Positions 15,185 through 23,689 of a DNA stretch of 23,994 nt are shown here, piece by piece. Made by a program: the position numbers and the translations under genes. The notes below the pieces were generated by a model, which had not been told where the DNA came from, did no database searches, and saw nothing but the letters and a program-made list of their open reading frames with translations. Each line of letters starts with the position of its first letter. The stretch's first letter is position 1. Origin of the DNA: Hallerella sp963652365 (GTDB lineage: Bacteria > Fibrobacterota > Fibrobacteria > Fibrobacterales > Fibrobacteraceae). The stretch spans positions 1-23,994 of the forward strand of contig CAVJTH010000036.1 of assembly GCA_963652365.1 (NCBI GenBank), given 5' to 3'.

Positions 15185-16454
15185 TCATTTCACCGACGGG
15201 TAAGATTTCTCGTCTGAAATGACAACGTCCAAATCCCTTAGGGGAAATTTCAAAAGAGCCGTCGTGTTCGCCACATACAGGGTATCCTCTACAGCAACCA
15301 TACCATAAGACGAACCATGGGCTAGGCAAATGTACCTGGGGCAAAAATTACCATAGATTTTTCGCCAGCCCTTTTCTTCATTTCCATAGGGGTCGCCATA
15401 GTCACCCATGTAAACAAAAGGCCAAGGAGGCCGACTTCCCGCCACGAAGAGATGTTTTCCATCCGATGCCAGGGAAAAACGATTGGACGGCACATTCTGA
15501 AAAGTCCTATGCCCACGATACGGGTCGGCAAAAGGATCTGTCGTATCAATCGTCTCGTCATAAGTCTCAATAACACTGTCTATGGGGTTCCAACTGTCAA
15601 GAGCCTCGTCATATTCCAGCACATCGGATGAAGATTTTTCACCGATCACGTATATTTTCCCTTTATGAACCACAATGTCCAATGCGATGTCGCTTGTATC
15701 ATAAGCGGGAACCCAAGTCGCCCAACTTGGAGTTGGAATCTTTGCCATTCTTTTCCAGCTGCCGTCATAGCGCCACATTCCCCGAGCGCCGCTAATCGTG
15801 TATAGTTTGCCATTTAGTTCGACACCCTTGTGGAACTGCATCGGGTATTCCCTGGAAGAATCGTAGTCGTAGGTAATATCCACCCATCCGGTATCCGTTT
15901 GCATTTTCATGGCAAGCTTGATAGTTTCGCTGCGCCTGTCCGTGCTGTCCTCGTATCCGGCAAAACATACAACTGGTCGTCCGTTGTAAACAGCGATTCC
16001 ATAAACATTGTAGAAACCGTTCGAGTCAAACGGCAACGCGTATATTTCATCCCATCCGCCGCGATCGAAATCATATTTCAGGACCTTGCCGCTAAGCTGG
16101 GTTCCGGCATAAAGGCCAGTAGAGTCACCATACACGTAACGAATCCATTCGGAGCTCGCAAGAGTGTTCCAACGGGTCGATCCAATTTTCGAGGCAAACA
16201 CCCTTGGGGTGTAGGTAACGGAACCCGGAGAAGTGTACCGGTTGCTAGACCAGTAGTTGTCAACCAGAACAATCCGGTCTCCGACATGATAGATGGACTC
16301 CAAGCCTCCAAACGTCTTGGAGTCATCCAGTACCGGGACAAAGTCATCCTAAATCCGGATCTTCTTTATATGTTTCTGAAGGCCGTACCACAGAAGACTC
16401 GTCGAAGCAAGCAAACAGGACCAAAACAAGAAAGAGGAGACCCATTTTTTTCAT
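15185..16454 (-). pseudogene. Beta-propeller-like lipoprotein, disrupted by a +1 frameshift
   Basis: The gene opens at ATG 16454 after GGAG at 8-nt spacing, with a lipoprotein signal MKKMGLLFLVLVLFAC (Cys16), but stops after 36 codons at 16344. One extra base near 16347-16353 separates this frame from the 372-codon downstream frame: removing one G gives a continuous read through DLDDFVPVLDDSKTFGG into ESIYHVGDRIVLVDN. An in-frame TAG just upstream of the junction shows the large frame cannot be extended as it stands. The body contains repeated strands with Trp/Tyr/Gly (GSWKRMAKIPTPSW, VVHKGKIYVIGE, GKHLFVAGSRPPW, VEDTLYVANTTALLKF), like Kelch or other propellers. No obvious Ser linker. It is immediately downstream of the IS30 remnant. 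Could be a genuine null allele or a sequencing error. Confidence 0.75.
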
Positions 16455-16486
16455 ATCAGATTCTCCATACATACTGAACGGCGGAT

Positions 16487-17191
16487 TTAAGTCGTCAAGT
16501 AAATCTGCCTAACACGCCTTGAAATATACTCTAGCGGGGTCAAGAATCCAAGTCTTTTTCTCGGACGGTTGTTCAGTTTCCACTCGATCCGCTTCACCTT
16601 CTCCCTGGTCAGGTCCTCGAAGGACGTCCCCTTCGGCAGATACTGGCAAATGAGCCCGTTCATGTTCTCGTTCGCGCCCCGTTGATCCGGTCTATCTCGA
16701 AGTCCCCGAAGCGTTCCTTCCTGTCCACGACCGCGAGCCTCTCGTCTATCCATCGCTGGTCACTGATCGAGCCGCGCCTGTCCTTGGCCGGGCCCCGCTT
16801 GCGGTACGGCTTGCCCCGGTGCCTCAGGTGCGGCCTGAGCTCCGTCCTGCCCTGGATCCTTCGGTAGATCGCGGGGACGCTGGGCGTTTCCTTTCCCTCC
16901 AGCCTCCTGCGTCCGGCGACCTGCTCCGGAGACAGGTCCTCCCGGATGGCGTCCTCGACCTCTTCCCAGACGTCCTCGCTGTACCTGCAGTGGACGTGCG
17001 CCTCGCGCTGGAGCTTCTCCGCCCTCCTGTCCGCCTTTTCCGGGTCGTACCCGTCCCTGCCTCCGTTGTTGTTCAGCTCCTTCGAGAGGGCTCCGGAGGA
17101 TATCCCGATCTGTTTCGCGATGTCCTTTTGAAGGAGCCGGGCTTTCAGCAGGGCGTCGATTTGGTATCTTAGTGCACGGCCTGAGTCTCAT
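16487..17191 (-). mobile_element. Decayed IS30-family transposase gene with internal deletion
   Basis: The N-terminal part is read as RYQIDALLKARLLQKDIAKQ, then GISSGALSKELNNNGG, a helix-turn-helix typical of IS30 transposases. It continues through DLSPEQVAGRR and PAIYRRIQGR to FGDFEID, which holds the first catalytic acidic residue. The sequence then jumps, in another frame, to RGANENMNGLICQYLPKGT and the C-terminal LNNRPRKRLGFLTPLEY; the Glu of NEN is the third catalytic residue. Roughly 100-130 central residues, including the second catalytic Asp, are missing. The N-terminal start is also out of frame: the ATG near 17191 reads a different frame, and a stop precedes RALRYQID. The element cannot encode active transposase. 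Possible ends: AAGTAAATC near 16496 and its inverse GATTTACTT at 17290-17298. Confidence 0.85.
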
Positions 17192-17238
17192 GGCCTGTCC
17201 TTTTCGTGGTGGAAAGGCGACAAGCTGGAAACCTAGCC

Positions 17239-17268
17239 ATCCCCGGGATTCGTTTTCCGGGGATTTTT
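17239..17268 (+). terminator. Terminator-like hairpin, + strand orientation
   Basis: An 8-bp perfect stem (ATCCCCGG 17239-17246 with CCGGGGAT 17257-17264, 10-nt loop) continues into a T5 run. No + strand gene precedes it in this region; it lies between the IS30 transposase remnant and a candidate IS end. Confidence 0.6.
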
Positions 17269-17289
17269 CTTGCTTTTCAACCTAGATTC

Positions 17290-17324
17290 GATTTACTTGG
17301 CGATGAGAATTCACGAAGTAAATC
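17290..17324. repeat. Inverted repeat GATTTACTT ... AAGTAAATC
   Basis: A perfect 9-bp inverted repeat with a 17-nt spacer. The same AAGTAAATC word occurs near the other end of the IS30 remnant (about 16496), so one arm may be the element's terminal inverted repeat. Nothing coding is seen between 17192 and 17448. Confidence 0.5.
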
Positions 17325-17417
17325 TTGCCCAAAAAGTATCTCGCTATACCTTAAAGAAATAGAGGGTATATCAAGCTGGTGGGTTTGTCGAACTGCCGAA
17401 TATGTTGAATCGATTCG

Positions 17418-17444
17418 CCCCGACAATCGTTCCGGGGCGTTTTA
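17418..17444 (+). terminator. Second terminator-like hairpin, + strand orientation
   Basis: A 7-bp stem CGCCCCG / CGGGGCG with a 10-nt loop is followed by TTTTA just beyond the convergent integrase stop. On the - strand it lacks a T run, so it does not look like the integrase terminator. Confidence 0.5.
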
Positions 17445-17448
17445 GTAT

Positions 17449-18282
17449 TTACTTCAGCCGGTCAAATTTTTTCATCTCCTTATCGAGCAGGGTATCGACG
17501 TATTTCGCATAAATTAACGTCGTCTCGATGCTGCGGTGCCCCAGAAGCTTGCTTGTGACGGAAAGCGGAATCCCGATGGAGATGCAGGTCGTTGCAAACG
17601 TATGCCGCGCCATGTGACAGTGCAGATATCGGTGGCATCCCAGCTTTTTGGCGCCGCTGCGGAGACGCTTGTTGAAGTAGGCGTTGTCCGCCACATGAAA
17701 AACGGGACCTTTCGCGATATCGGGAAGCAAGAGTCTCGCCTGGACGGGAATGGGAATGTACACCGCCTCGCCGGTCTTGTGCGTTCGCTTGTGGATTTTC
17801 CAATCGACGATTTCCGTTGCGTCCAGTGTTTTCAAGTCGCCAAAGCGAAGCCCGGTAAAGCATGAAAACAGAAAGACGCGTAGCGAGTCCCGCTCGTTTT
17901 TTAGAAGGCTGCTCGAATGTTCCAGAAAATTCAGGTAAAGGCTTTTCAGCTCCCGAATACTTAGAAATCCGCGCCTGGATGCAACGCGATGAATCTTGAT
18001 GCGGTCGAAGGGATTTTTCGAAATCAGGTCGTCGAGAATTAGTTTGTTCGTAAAGTTCCGGAAGACGGAAAGCGCCTTGCTGATGGTGGATTCCCTGTTC
18101 CCGATTTCTTTCAGGTGCGACCGATAGCGTTTGACAAAATCTGTCGTAATCTCTTCGATGGAGAGGTCCGGGGCGAAGTCGTGAATCTTGTTCAGGTCCC
18201 AGCGATAGGTCCGGACGGTGAGTTCCGCCAGGTTCTCGGAATCCTCGGCGAGATATTTTTTCGCAATGTCGTTAAAAAGCAT
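17449..18282 (-). CDS. Tyrosine recombinase / phage-type integrase
   Basis: Site-specific DNA recombinase of 277 aa. An N-terminal SAM-like core-binding domain (about residues 1-95, LTVRTYRWDLNKIHDF) precedes the catalytic domain, which has a complete active site: Arg146 (FTGLRFGDL), Lys169 (THKTGE), His223-x-x-Arg226 (HMARHTFAT), His249 (LLGHRSIETT) and nucleophile Tyr258 (TLIYAKYVD). ATG 18282 is chosen because GGAGG lies 5-6 nt upstream; a TTG 30 nt earlier is less likely. It stands alone, with no excisionase, tRNA or obvious attachment site beside it, next to the IS30 remnant. It could be a resident integrase of a lost element or an invertase-like recombinase acting elsewhere. Confidence 0.92.
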   Translation of the reverse strand: MLFNDIAKKYLAEDSENLAELTVRTYRWDLNKIHDFAPDLSIEEITTDFVKRYRSHLKEIGNRESTISKALSVFRNFTNKLILDDLISKNPFDRIKIHRVASRRGFLSIRELKSLYLNFLEHSSSLLKNERDSLRVFLFSCFTGLRFGDLKTLDATEIVDWKIHKRTHKTGEAVYIPIPVQARLLLPDIAKGPVFHVADNAYFNKRLRSGAKKLGCHRYLHCHMARHTFATTCISIGIPLSVTSKLLGHRSIETTLIYAKYVDTLLDKEMKKFDRLK

Positions 18283-18345
18283 AGATGCCTCCAGTGAAAA
18301 GGTTGGAGGCAAGATAGGATGCTGGATTTCAGTTTGTGCGAATCG

Positions 18346-19758
18346 TCATGCGCCGCACAGATCCTCGTGAATTCTTTCCGCGATTTCCCGCCCGGTGCGA
18401 AGGGCGAGAACGACCGTCTTGGGACCGTAGAGCGCGTCTCCGCCGACATAGACTTTCTTCCTTGCCTCTTCGCCTTCGACGGAATCGAGAATCTCCGAAG
18501 ATACGCGATTTCCGACGGCGAAAATCACCGTGTCACAGTCGATTGTTTCGGATGCGCCTTCGACCTTGACCGGTGCAGGGCGACCGTTTGCATCGGGTTC
18601 GCCAAGCGTGAAGACATCGAGCCTTGCCTGCTTGACGTTGCCGTTTTCGTCAGCGATAAATTCGGCGGGACTCCGGAGCTCGAGAACCTGTACGCCTTCC
18701 GCCGTCGCTTCGTGGATTTCCGTCCAGCAGGCGGGCATTTCGTTTACCGTTCTGCGATAGACGAGCCGCACCGTTTCCGCGCCTTCGCGGAATGCCATTC
18801 GAGCGGCATCCATGGCGACGTTTCCGCCTCCGATGACGACGACATTCTTTTTGGAATCCAGAGGTTCGCCGCGATTCGCCTTGCGCAGATAGTCCTTCGC
18901 CGTGAAGATTCCTCCGAGACCTTTCCCGGGAATGTCGGGAACGACCGGCTCGTTTGCCCCGTTGCCGATGAAGACGGCGTCGAATCCCTGGGCGAGCAGG
19001 TCGTTGACGGAAAATTCCTTTCCGATGTGAACCTTGGAATGGGTTTCGATTCCCATGTCGGGCAAGATGGAAAGTTCGTAATCCAGAATCTTTTTCGGAA
19101 GGCGGAATTCGGGAATGCCGTAGCGGAGAACGCCTCCCAGCTGGTCGTATTCGTCAAAGATGACCACCTTGTGCCCGCGCGTGCGCAAGTCGATGGCCGC
19201 TCCGAGACCCGCCGGTCCCGCTCCGATGACGGCGATTTTCTTTCCGGTATCCGGCGCGACGGGCAGAGCCTTTTTACCGCCCAGGTTTTCTCGCTCGTAA
19301 TCCGCGCAGAACCGTTCCATGTTTCCCATGTGGATTCCCTTGTCCGGATCCTTGAGCAGTTTGCCGAGCGCGCAGTTGGACTGGCACTGCCGTTCGTGCG
19401 GGCAGACCCGGCTGCAAATGGAGGGGATGAGCGACGTCTCTCGAATCAGGTCGATCGCCGACTGGAAATTTCCTTTGACGACGTATTCGAGATATTCCGG
19501 AATCGGCATTCCGATCGGGCAGGCCGCCGTGCAGGCGGGCTTCTTGCACTTCATACAGCGGCTCGCTTCGACGCGGGCTTGCGCCTCGGTGAATCCCAGG
19601 TTCGCTTCTTCCATGGTGGAGCGCCTTGAAAACGGGTCCAGTTCGGCGGCGTATTGCGGAGGAATAAGCCTTTTTTCCTTTAAAGAAATTTCGGGGAGCT
19701 CGGCGATACGGGCGAGTTCTTTCTTTGCGGCGAAATCGAGAGCTTCGACATTTTGCAT
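18346..19758 (-). CDS. gltD: GltD-type NAD(P)-dependent oxidoreductase (glutamate synthase small-subunit family)
   Basis: The flavoprotein of 470 aa passes electrons between NAD(P)H and iron-sulfur clusters. The N-terminal ferredoxin-like helical domain carries two Cys clusters (CMKCKKPACTAACP and CSRVCPHERQCQSNC). Next come the FAD-binding GAGPAGLGAA with the distal DEYDQLGGVLRYGIPEFRLP, the NAD(P)-binding VVIGGGNVAMDAA, and a C-terminal FAD motif (VYVGGDALYGPKTVVLALRTG). I chose ATG 19758, where homologous proteins begin; a start at 19845 would add 29 residues overlapping the leader. No large glutamate synthase subunit is adjacent, so it could be the stand-alone GltA-type enzyme or a relative such as NfnB or SudA. 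The symbol is provisional. Confidence 0.85.
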   Translation of the reverse strand: MQNVEALDFAAKKELARIAELPEISLKEKRLIPPQYAAELDPFSRRSTMEEANLGFTEAQARVEASRCMKCKKPACTAACPIGMPIPEYLEYVVKGNFQSAIDLIRETSLIPSICSRVCPHERQCQSNCALGKLLKDPDKGIHMGNMERFCADYERENLGGKKALPVAPDTGKKIAVIGAGPAGLGAAIDLRTRGHKVVIFDEYDQLGGVLRYGIPEFRLPKKILDYELSILPDMGIETHSKVHIGKEFSVNDLLAQGFDAVFIGNGANEPVVPDIPGKGLGGIFTAKDYLRKANRGEPLDSKKNVVVIGGGNVAMDAARMAFREGAETVRLVYRRTVNEMPACWTEIHEATAEGVQVLELRSPAEFIADENGNVKQARLDVFTLGEPDANGRPAPVKVEGASETIDCDTVIFAVGNRVSSEILDSVEGEEARKKVYVGGDALYGPKTVVLALRTGREIAERIHEDLCGA

Positions 19759-19826
19759 AAAGTTTTTACCTTGCGCTGCACAAATTTGTCGTTTGGACAA
19801 TGGAACACTGCCCTTCTTGAGATGGT

Positions 19827-19856
19827 AATATAGTTTTTTGAACAATCCTGTTGCAA
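19827..19856 (-). promoter_or_regulatory. Candidate promoter of the GltD-type gene
   Basis: TTGCAA (19856-19851) and TATATT (19832-19827) are 18 nt apart on the - strand, about 70 nt upstream of the chosen start. Confidence 0.5.
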
Positions 19857-19964
19857 AGAATCCTTAGGTTTATTTTTTATCGGACGCACTATGGGAAATA
19901 GCGGGGATAGTCGGCAATACGGAAACTTGTTGAACGAAACTTTAGCTATGCGGTAGCGAAATGT

Positions 19965-19993
19965 CAAAAAGCCGCTCGAACTTTCGGGCGGCT
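19965..19993 (-). terminator. Strong intrinsic terminator of the B12 operon
   Basis: A 10-bp stem (19993-19984 with 19979-19970, AAGT loop, one G-T pair) is followed on the - strand by five T. It begins 22 nt after the stop of the propeller lipoprotein and separates the operon from the downstream oxidoreductase gene. Confidence 0.85.
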
Positions 19994-20015
19994 GGAAATG
20001 GAAAGCCTAAAAAGC

Positions 20016-21389
20016 TTATTCTATCGTGTGTGCGCAGAATTCTTGCGTGTCGATAGCCGAGATGGCGGAACCGTCGGATGCGGAAATCTTTTGAATCTTG
20101 GGAAGGCCGTAGAAGGCGACCCAGAGATTTCCATTGTCCGCGGGGACGACGTCATAGGGATTGGCGCCCGTTTCGAACGATTGCTGCCACGCCGGTTTTC
20201 CAGTATCGAGATTGATTTGAGCGATGGTGGCGGTTGTGCTGCGTTCCACGAGATAGAGCTTTCCGTTGGCGGCGGCGAGCTTTGAATCCTGATAATAGGC
20301 GACCCCGGCTTTTTCGTCGTCGGCATAATCGATGTAAAGTTTACCCGAAGAGTAATCCGAGACAAATACGTATGGCTTGCCGCTTACAACCTGGATGCTG
20401 TAAGGCGGACGCGTTTCGTATTCATCGGTCAGGGAAAAGACTTGACGACCGTCATAGGAGAAGACGCCGATGTTCATGTCGTATGTAGCGTAATCCATGA
20501 AGTATTCGCCGATGTAGAGAAGGCCGCTTTCGTCGTCGTATGCCAGGGAACCGCTTGCGTTCTTGATTCCGTCAACCGTCTTGACCGAACCTGTCGAGAG
20601 GTCGATTTTGACGACGGACACGCTTCCGTAGCTTTGATAGACCGCTGCATAGCCCAGTGTTCCGTTTGCGTTGATGACAAAGTCGCCGATGCCGCTGATC
20701 CCGCCGCCGAGCGTTGTTCCGCTCACGAACAGGGTCGAACTTTTCTTTTGCAGGTCGATCTTTTCGATGCCGCGGTTTGCGTCGGCTGGCAGGCTCCAGG
20801 TCGCTTCGTCGTATTCGCCGGCGGTCGCCACATAGACGTTTCCGCCACGGACCTTGACCGCGGAGGGGTTCTTGGTGACAAGGCGAACGGTGTCCAGAAG
20901 AGCTCCGCTATTTGCGTCGTAGAGGGCGAGCAGGCCGACTTCGGGAATCGTGTAGTCGGCGCTTTGACGCTGGAAGATGGCAAACAGGGTGTCGCCGGAA
21001 ACTTCGAGGTCGGCGAGGTTCGGCGTCGTGCTCAGATAGGTGATCCTTGCGCTGGACGAAGATACGGGCGCTTCGCTCGAAGACGATTCGGCCTTTTCGC
21101 TGGAACTGGATTCTTCCTTTGCGGAGGAACTGGAGCCCGCAAGGCTGGAACTGGACTTTTCGTCTTCCACGCTGCTGGAGCTTTCCTTTTGGTTCGAACT
21201 GGAAGACTTGTCCTCGGCCTTTTCGCTGCTGGAGGAATTTTCCTCTTCGGAAACGCTCGACGAGCTTTCTTCGAAGCAGTCGCCTTCTTCGCAGGTAATG
21301 CCCGAAACGCTGTCTCCGTCGCTTCCGCATGCGCTAAACAGCAGCGCGAAGCCGGTGGCAAAAACGAGGGGAAGTATCTTTTTACTCAT
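20016..21389 (-). CDS. Serine-linker beta-propeller lipoprotein, probable BtuG-like cobalamin-binding partner of BtuB
   Basis: The protein is 457 aa. The lipoprotein signal MSKKILPLVFATGFALLFSAC (residues 1-21, Cys21) is followed by about 100 residues of SSSS clusters alternating with Glu/Lys, then a propeller of about 330 residues. Blade-like repeats of the YncE/DUF5074 style are evident: LLALYDANSGALLDTVRL, GIEKIDLQKKSSTLFVSG, VVKIDLSTGSVKTVDG, IGVFSYDGRQVFSL, IAQINLDTGKPAWQQSF, IQKISASDGSAISAIDT. ATG 21389 follows AAGGA at good spacing. It is 53 nt behind the TonB receptor and under the same cobalamin riboswitch. In Bacteroides, BtuG is a propeller lipoprotein that caps BtuB and binds B12 very tightly; by position and fold this is a candidate equivalent. 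Sequence homology to BtuG was not tested. Confidence 0.8.
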   Translation of the reverse strand: MSKKILPLVFATGFALLFSACGSDGDSVSGITCEEGDCFEESSSSVSEEENSSSSEKAEDKSSSSNQKESSSSVEDEKSSSSLAGSSSSAKEESSSSEKAESSSSEAPVSSSSARITYLSTTPNLADLEVSGDTLFAIFQRQSADYTIPEVGLLALYDANSGALLDTVRLVTKNPSAVKVRGGNVYVATAGEYDEATWSLPADANRGIEKIDLQKKSSTLFVSGTTLGGGISGIGDFVINANGTLGYAAVYQSYGSVSVVKIDLSTGSVKTVDGIKNASGSLAYDDESGLLYIGEYFMDYATYDMNIGVFSYDGRQVFSLTDEYETRPPYSIQVVSGKPYVFVSDYSSGKLYIDYADDEKAGVAYYQDSKLAAANGKLYLVERSTTATIAQINLDTGKPAWQQSFETGANPYDVVPADNGNLWVAFYGLPKIQKISASDGSAISAIDTQEFCAHTIE

Positions 21390-21442
21390 GTCTTTTCCTT
21401 GGTTTGAGGTGACATCCCGGTTAGAACGGGAATTCTTGTGGG

Positions 21443-23446
21443 TTAGAATTTCTGGATAAGGGTCATCCTGTATTCCCTGCCGGGAACGGGGTCTGGCGAA
21501 TAGAAGTTTGTGTAGGTCTCGTCCGAGATATTCGCGAGGCTGAAAACCAGACGGGTGCTTTCCCATGGGGAATATCCGAGGCTCGCGTCGTAGCGGGCCG
21601 TTGCCGGCTGGCGCGTCTGGTTCGAACGGTCGCTGAAGATTCGTGTGCGGTAGCTTGCATCGAACGTCAAGTCCAGACGAAAAGGCAAGAACAGCTTGCC
21701 TTCGACAAAGTAACTGTGGACAGGTTCTCCCGGCAGGAGCTTTCCGCGATACATCTTGACGAATCCCTTGTCTCGCGGATCCTGGATCGTGCCGCGCAAC
21801 GTGGTCTCGAAAAACGAAACCGGGGCGCTTTTCGCTTCCAGTTCGATTCCGCGGATGCGCGCCTTGCTCGCGTTGAACGCCTTGATCGCGTTGTTTCCGG
21901 CTATCCAGTAGATTCCGTTTTCGACGAACGAGCTGAAATACGTGGCGCGCAAGGTCGTCTTTCGGGAGGGCGTCTGGACGAATCCTCCGATTTCGAACCG
22001 GAGCGCCGTTTCGTTCTTGAGCTTAGGGTTGGAGAGAACGCCGCGGTAAACGCCGTAAAGTTCCATCAGTTGCGGCTGTCGATAGTATCTGCCAAAGGAA
22101 GCGTTCGCGCCGACGAGAGAGCTTTCTTGTCCGAGCTTGACTTGTGCCATTCCCGAAAGGTTCAAGTCTCTTTTTTCGGTATCTTCGATTGTCGCGGTCC
22201 CCGTGGGCATCAGGAACTTGCCGCCGTCGATGTCGTCGAATGTCTTGAGCAGGTTGCCTTCGAGAAGAAGCGCAAGCCAGCGCGTCGCGGCGAGTTCTGC
22301 GCTGGCAGATGCGGCTGCGCTGTAGCGCGAAAGTCCGAATTCGCGGATGGTTCCGCGGGCTTCCCATTTTTCGGCGCTTCCCGCCGCGCGAACCGTTCCT
22401 TCGAAGCGATCCAGCACGACCGTTCCGATGACTTCCGGATAGAGGCGGTATCCCGCAAGTCCGTATTGGATGTAGTCCGGGTAGCTGTATCCGACAAGGT
22501 CTAGCGGATAGTAGGAGGCGGAAACGTTCTTTTCGAATTTTCCGGAGAGGCCCGCTTCGAGCAGGACCGAGTTCTGCAGAGTGGGAAATTCCAGACGGTA
22601 GCCAAGCTGCGTACTTTGTCCCGTGAAGTTTGCCACCTGGGTCTGGGAGCTTTCCTGCCCGGGGTTTCCGGATTTCGTATAGGACAAGTTCGCGGAGAAC
22701 GTGGAAAAGAAATTTTCCGGGTGCAGAATGCGATAGGCGAAGTTTCCGGAGTATTCGGAAAATTCCGCGTTTCTTCGCTTGTCGGTAAAGTCGTCATCGG
22801 GATTGTAGGCGGTGCCGTTTCGGTTCGTAAATTCGTAGTCGTTGTCGCTGTGCCTTGCCGAAACGCTCGCCGCGAAGTTCATGCTGTCCTTGGGCGAAAC
22901 GCTCACCTGGGCGGAACCTTCGAGCGTGTTGTGGCTGCCGTAGCTTGCGAGAAATCTTCCGTTCGTCTTTGCCGTCGCCTTTTTCGTGACGAAGTTTATC
23001 GCTCCGCCCAGTCCCTGTCCGCCGAATCTTGCGGGAACGCGGTCCTTGTAGATTTCGATTCTTTCGACGTTGTTCAGGTCGATTGTCCCGAGGTCTGCCG
23101 CTCCGCCGCTCGCGTCGTTCAAGGGAATTCCGTCGATGCAAATCAAGATGCCTTTCGAGGCGATTCCCCGGATGCTGACCGTCTGGAAGCTTCCCATGCC
23201 GCCTTGCCGATAGCTCTGGATTCCGGGCAGGGAAGAAAGGACCTCGGTAACGGAAAGGCCGCGCCCTTCCCAGGCGTCCGGCAAGATTTCTTCGTAGCTG
23301 GGAGCGATATCCGCTGGGGTCGGTGGCGGAAGCGCGATCTCCGAAACGCCCAGATCCTGCACATCGGCGGCAAAGGCGTTCACGCCAAGAGCGAACAGCA
23401 GGGCAGAGCTTGCCATGCCGGCTTTAGAACACAATGTCTTTCGCAT
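21443..23446 (-). CDS. btuB: TonB-dependent outer-membrane receptor, vitamin B12 (BtuB-like)
   Basis: Outer-membrane receptor importing cobalamin using TonB energy. The protein is 667 aa, close to BtuB length. A signal peptide (MRKTLCSKAGMASSALLF to NAFAAD, residues 1-26) is followed by a plug domain (about 50-150) with LSVTEVLSSLPGIQSYRQGG, VSIRGIASKGILICIDGIPL and the plug end RVPARFGGQGLGGAINFVTKK. The barrel ends in NISDETYTNFYSPDPVPGRE and a terminal Phe. No clear TonB box is identified. I chose ATG 23446, preceded by GAGGA; an upstream in-frame extension to 23578 would run into the riboswitch. Substrate assignment rests mainly on the cobalamin riboswitch upstream. Confidence 0.92.
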   Translation of the reverse strand: MRKTLCSKAGMASSALLFALGVNAFAADVQDLGVSEIALPPPTPADIAPSYEEILPDAWEGRGLSVTEVLSSLPGIQSYRQGGMGSFQTVSIRGIASKGILICIDGIPLNDASGGAADLGTIDLNNVERIEIYKDRVPARFGGQGLGGAINFVTKKATAKTNGRFLASYGSHNTLEGSAQVSVSPKDSMNFAASVSARHSDNDYEFTNRNGTAYNPDDDFTDKRRNAEFSEYSGNFAYRILHPENFFSTFSANLSYTKSGNPGQESSQTQVANFTGQSTQLGYRLEFPTLQNSVLLEAGLSGKFEKNVSASYYPLDLVGYSYPDYIQYGLAGYRLYPEVIGTVVLDRFEGTVRAAGSAEKWEARGTIREFGLSRYSAAASASAELAATRWLALLLEGNLLKTFDDIDGGKFLMPTGTATIEDTEKRDLNLSGMAQVKLGQESSLVGANASFGRYYRQPQLMELYGVYRGVLSNPKLKNETALRFEIGGFVQTPSRKTTLRATYFSSFVENGIYWIAGNNAIKAFNASKARIRGIELEAKSAPVSFFETTLRGTIQDPRDKGFVKMYRGKLLPGEPVHSYFVEGKLFLPFRLDLTFDASYRTRIFSDRSNQTRQPATARYDASLGYSPWESTRLVFSLANISDETYTNFYSPDPVPGREYRMTLIQKF

Positions 23447-23480
23447 CGTTCCTCTTGTCCTGCCGTAGCGGGACCTAAAG

Positions 23481-23683
23481 TTCTTGCAGTTCTTCTGGCT
23501 TGGGGATCGCTCTACTTCCGGTTCCTTCGCATGGAATTTCCACACTGGTTTCGAATTTCTCCGGTTTCGTACTCCCATACAGCGGCGGGACCGTCCCGGA
23601 TTCTCACCGGGTTCTCTCTCGTGCCGACGAATCCATTTCGAATTCGCGCGGCAAGAGGCTTTTCAGGGCACAAAAACTGTGTT
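23481..23683 (-). promoter_or_regulatory. Cobalamin (B12) riboswitch
   Basis: Read on the - strand, the core has ACCCGGTGAGAATCCGGGAC followed by GGTCCCGCCGCTGTATGGGA, the hallmark of the AdoCbl aptamer. About 75 nt later comes the B12-box sequence AAGCCAGAAGAACTGC (about 23501-23486). Downstream, a small hairpin GTCC-N10-GGAC (about 23474-23457) sits next to the btuB Shine-Dalgarno. Its CGGC loop could pair with GCCG of the aptamer loop, as in the known kissing interaction, so translational control is likely (inference). High cobalamin should reduce btuB and lipoprotein expression. Confidence 0.92.
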
Positions 23684-23689
23684 GCTCCA

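Noticed and set aside
16760..17191. Open frame with an ATG overlapping the IS30 region, very rich in Arg, Gly and Pro
   Set aside because: It is the wrong frame of the IS30 transposase; the real motifs lie in another frame.
17192..17448. tRNA or tmRNA gene as the integration target next to the integrase
   Set aside because: No acceptor/T-arm pattern or CCA end can be drawn; only terminator-like hairpins are seen.
18319..19629. Long + strand open frame (436 codons) opposite the GltD-type gene
   Set aside because: Shadow of a firmly identified flavoprotein; no recognisable motifs or start signal.
18346..19758. NfnB subunit of a bifurcating transhydrogenase
   Set aside because: The partner gene nfnA is not adjacent; the neighbour is an integrase. 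Kept only as an alternative.
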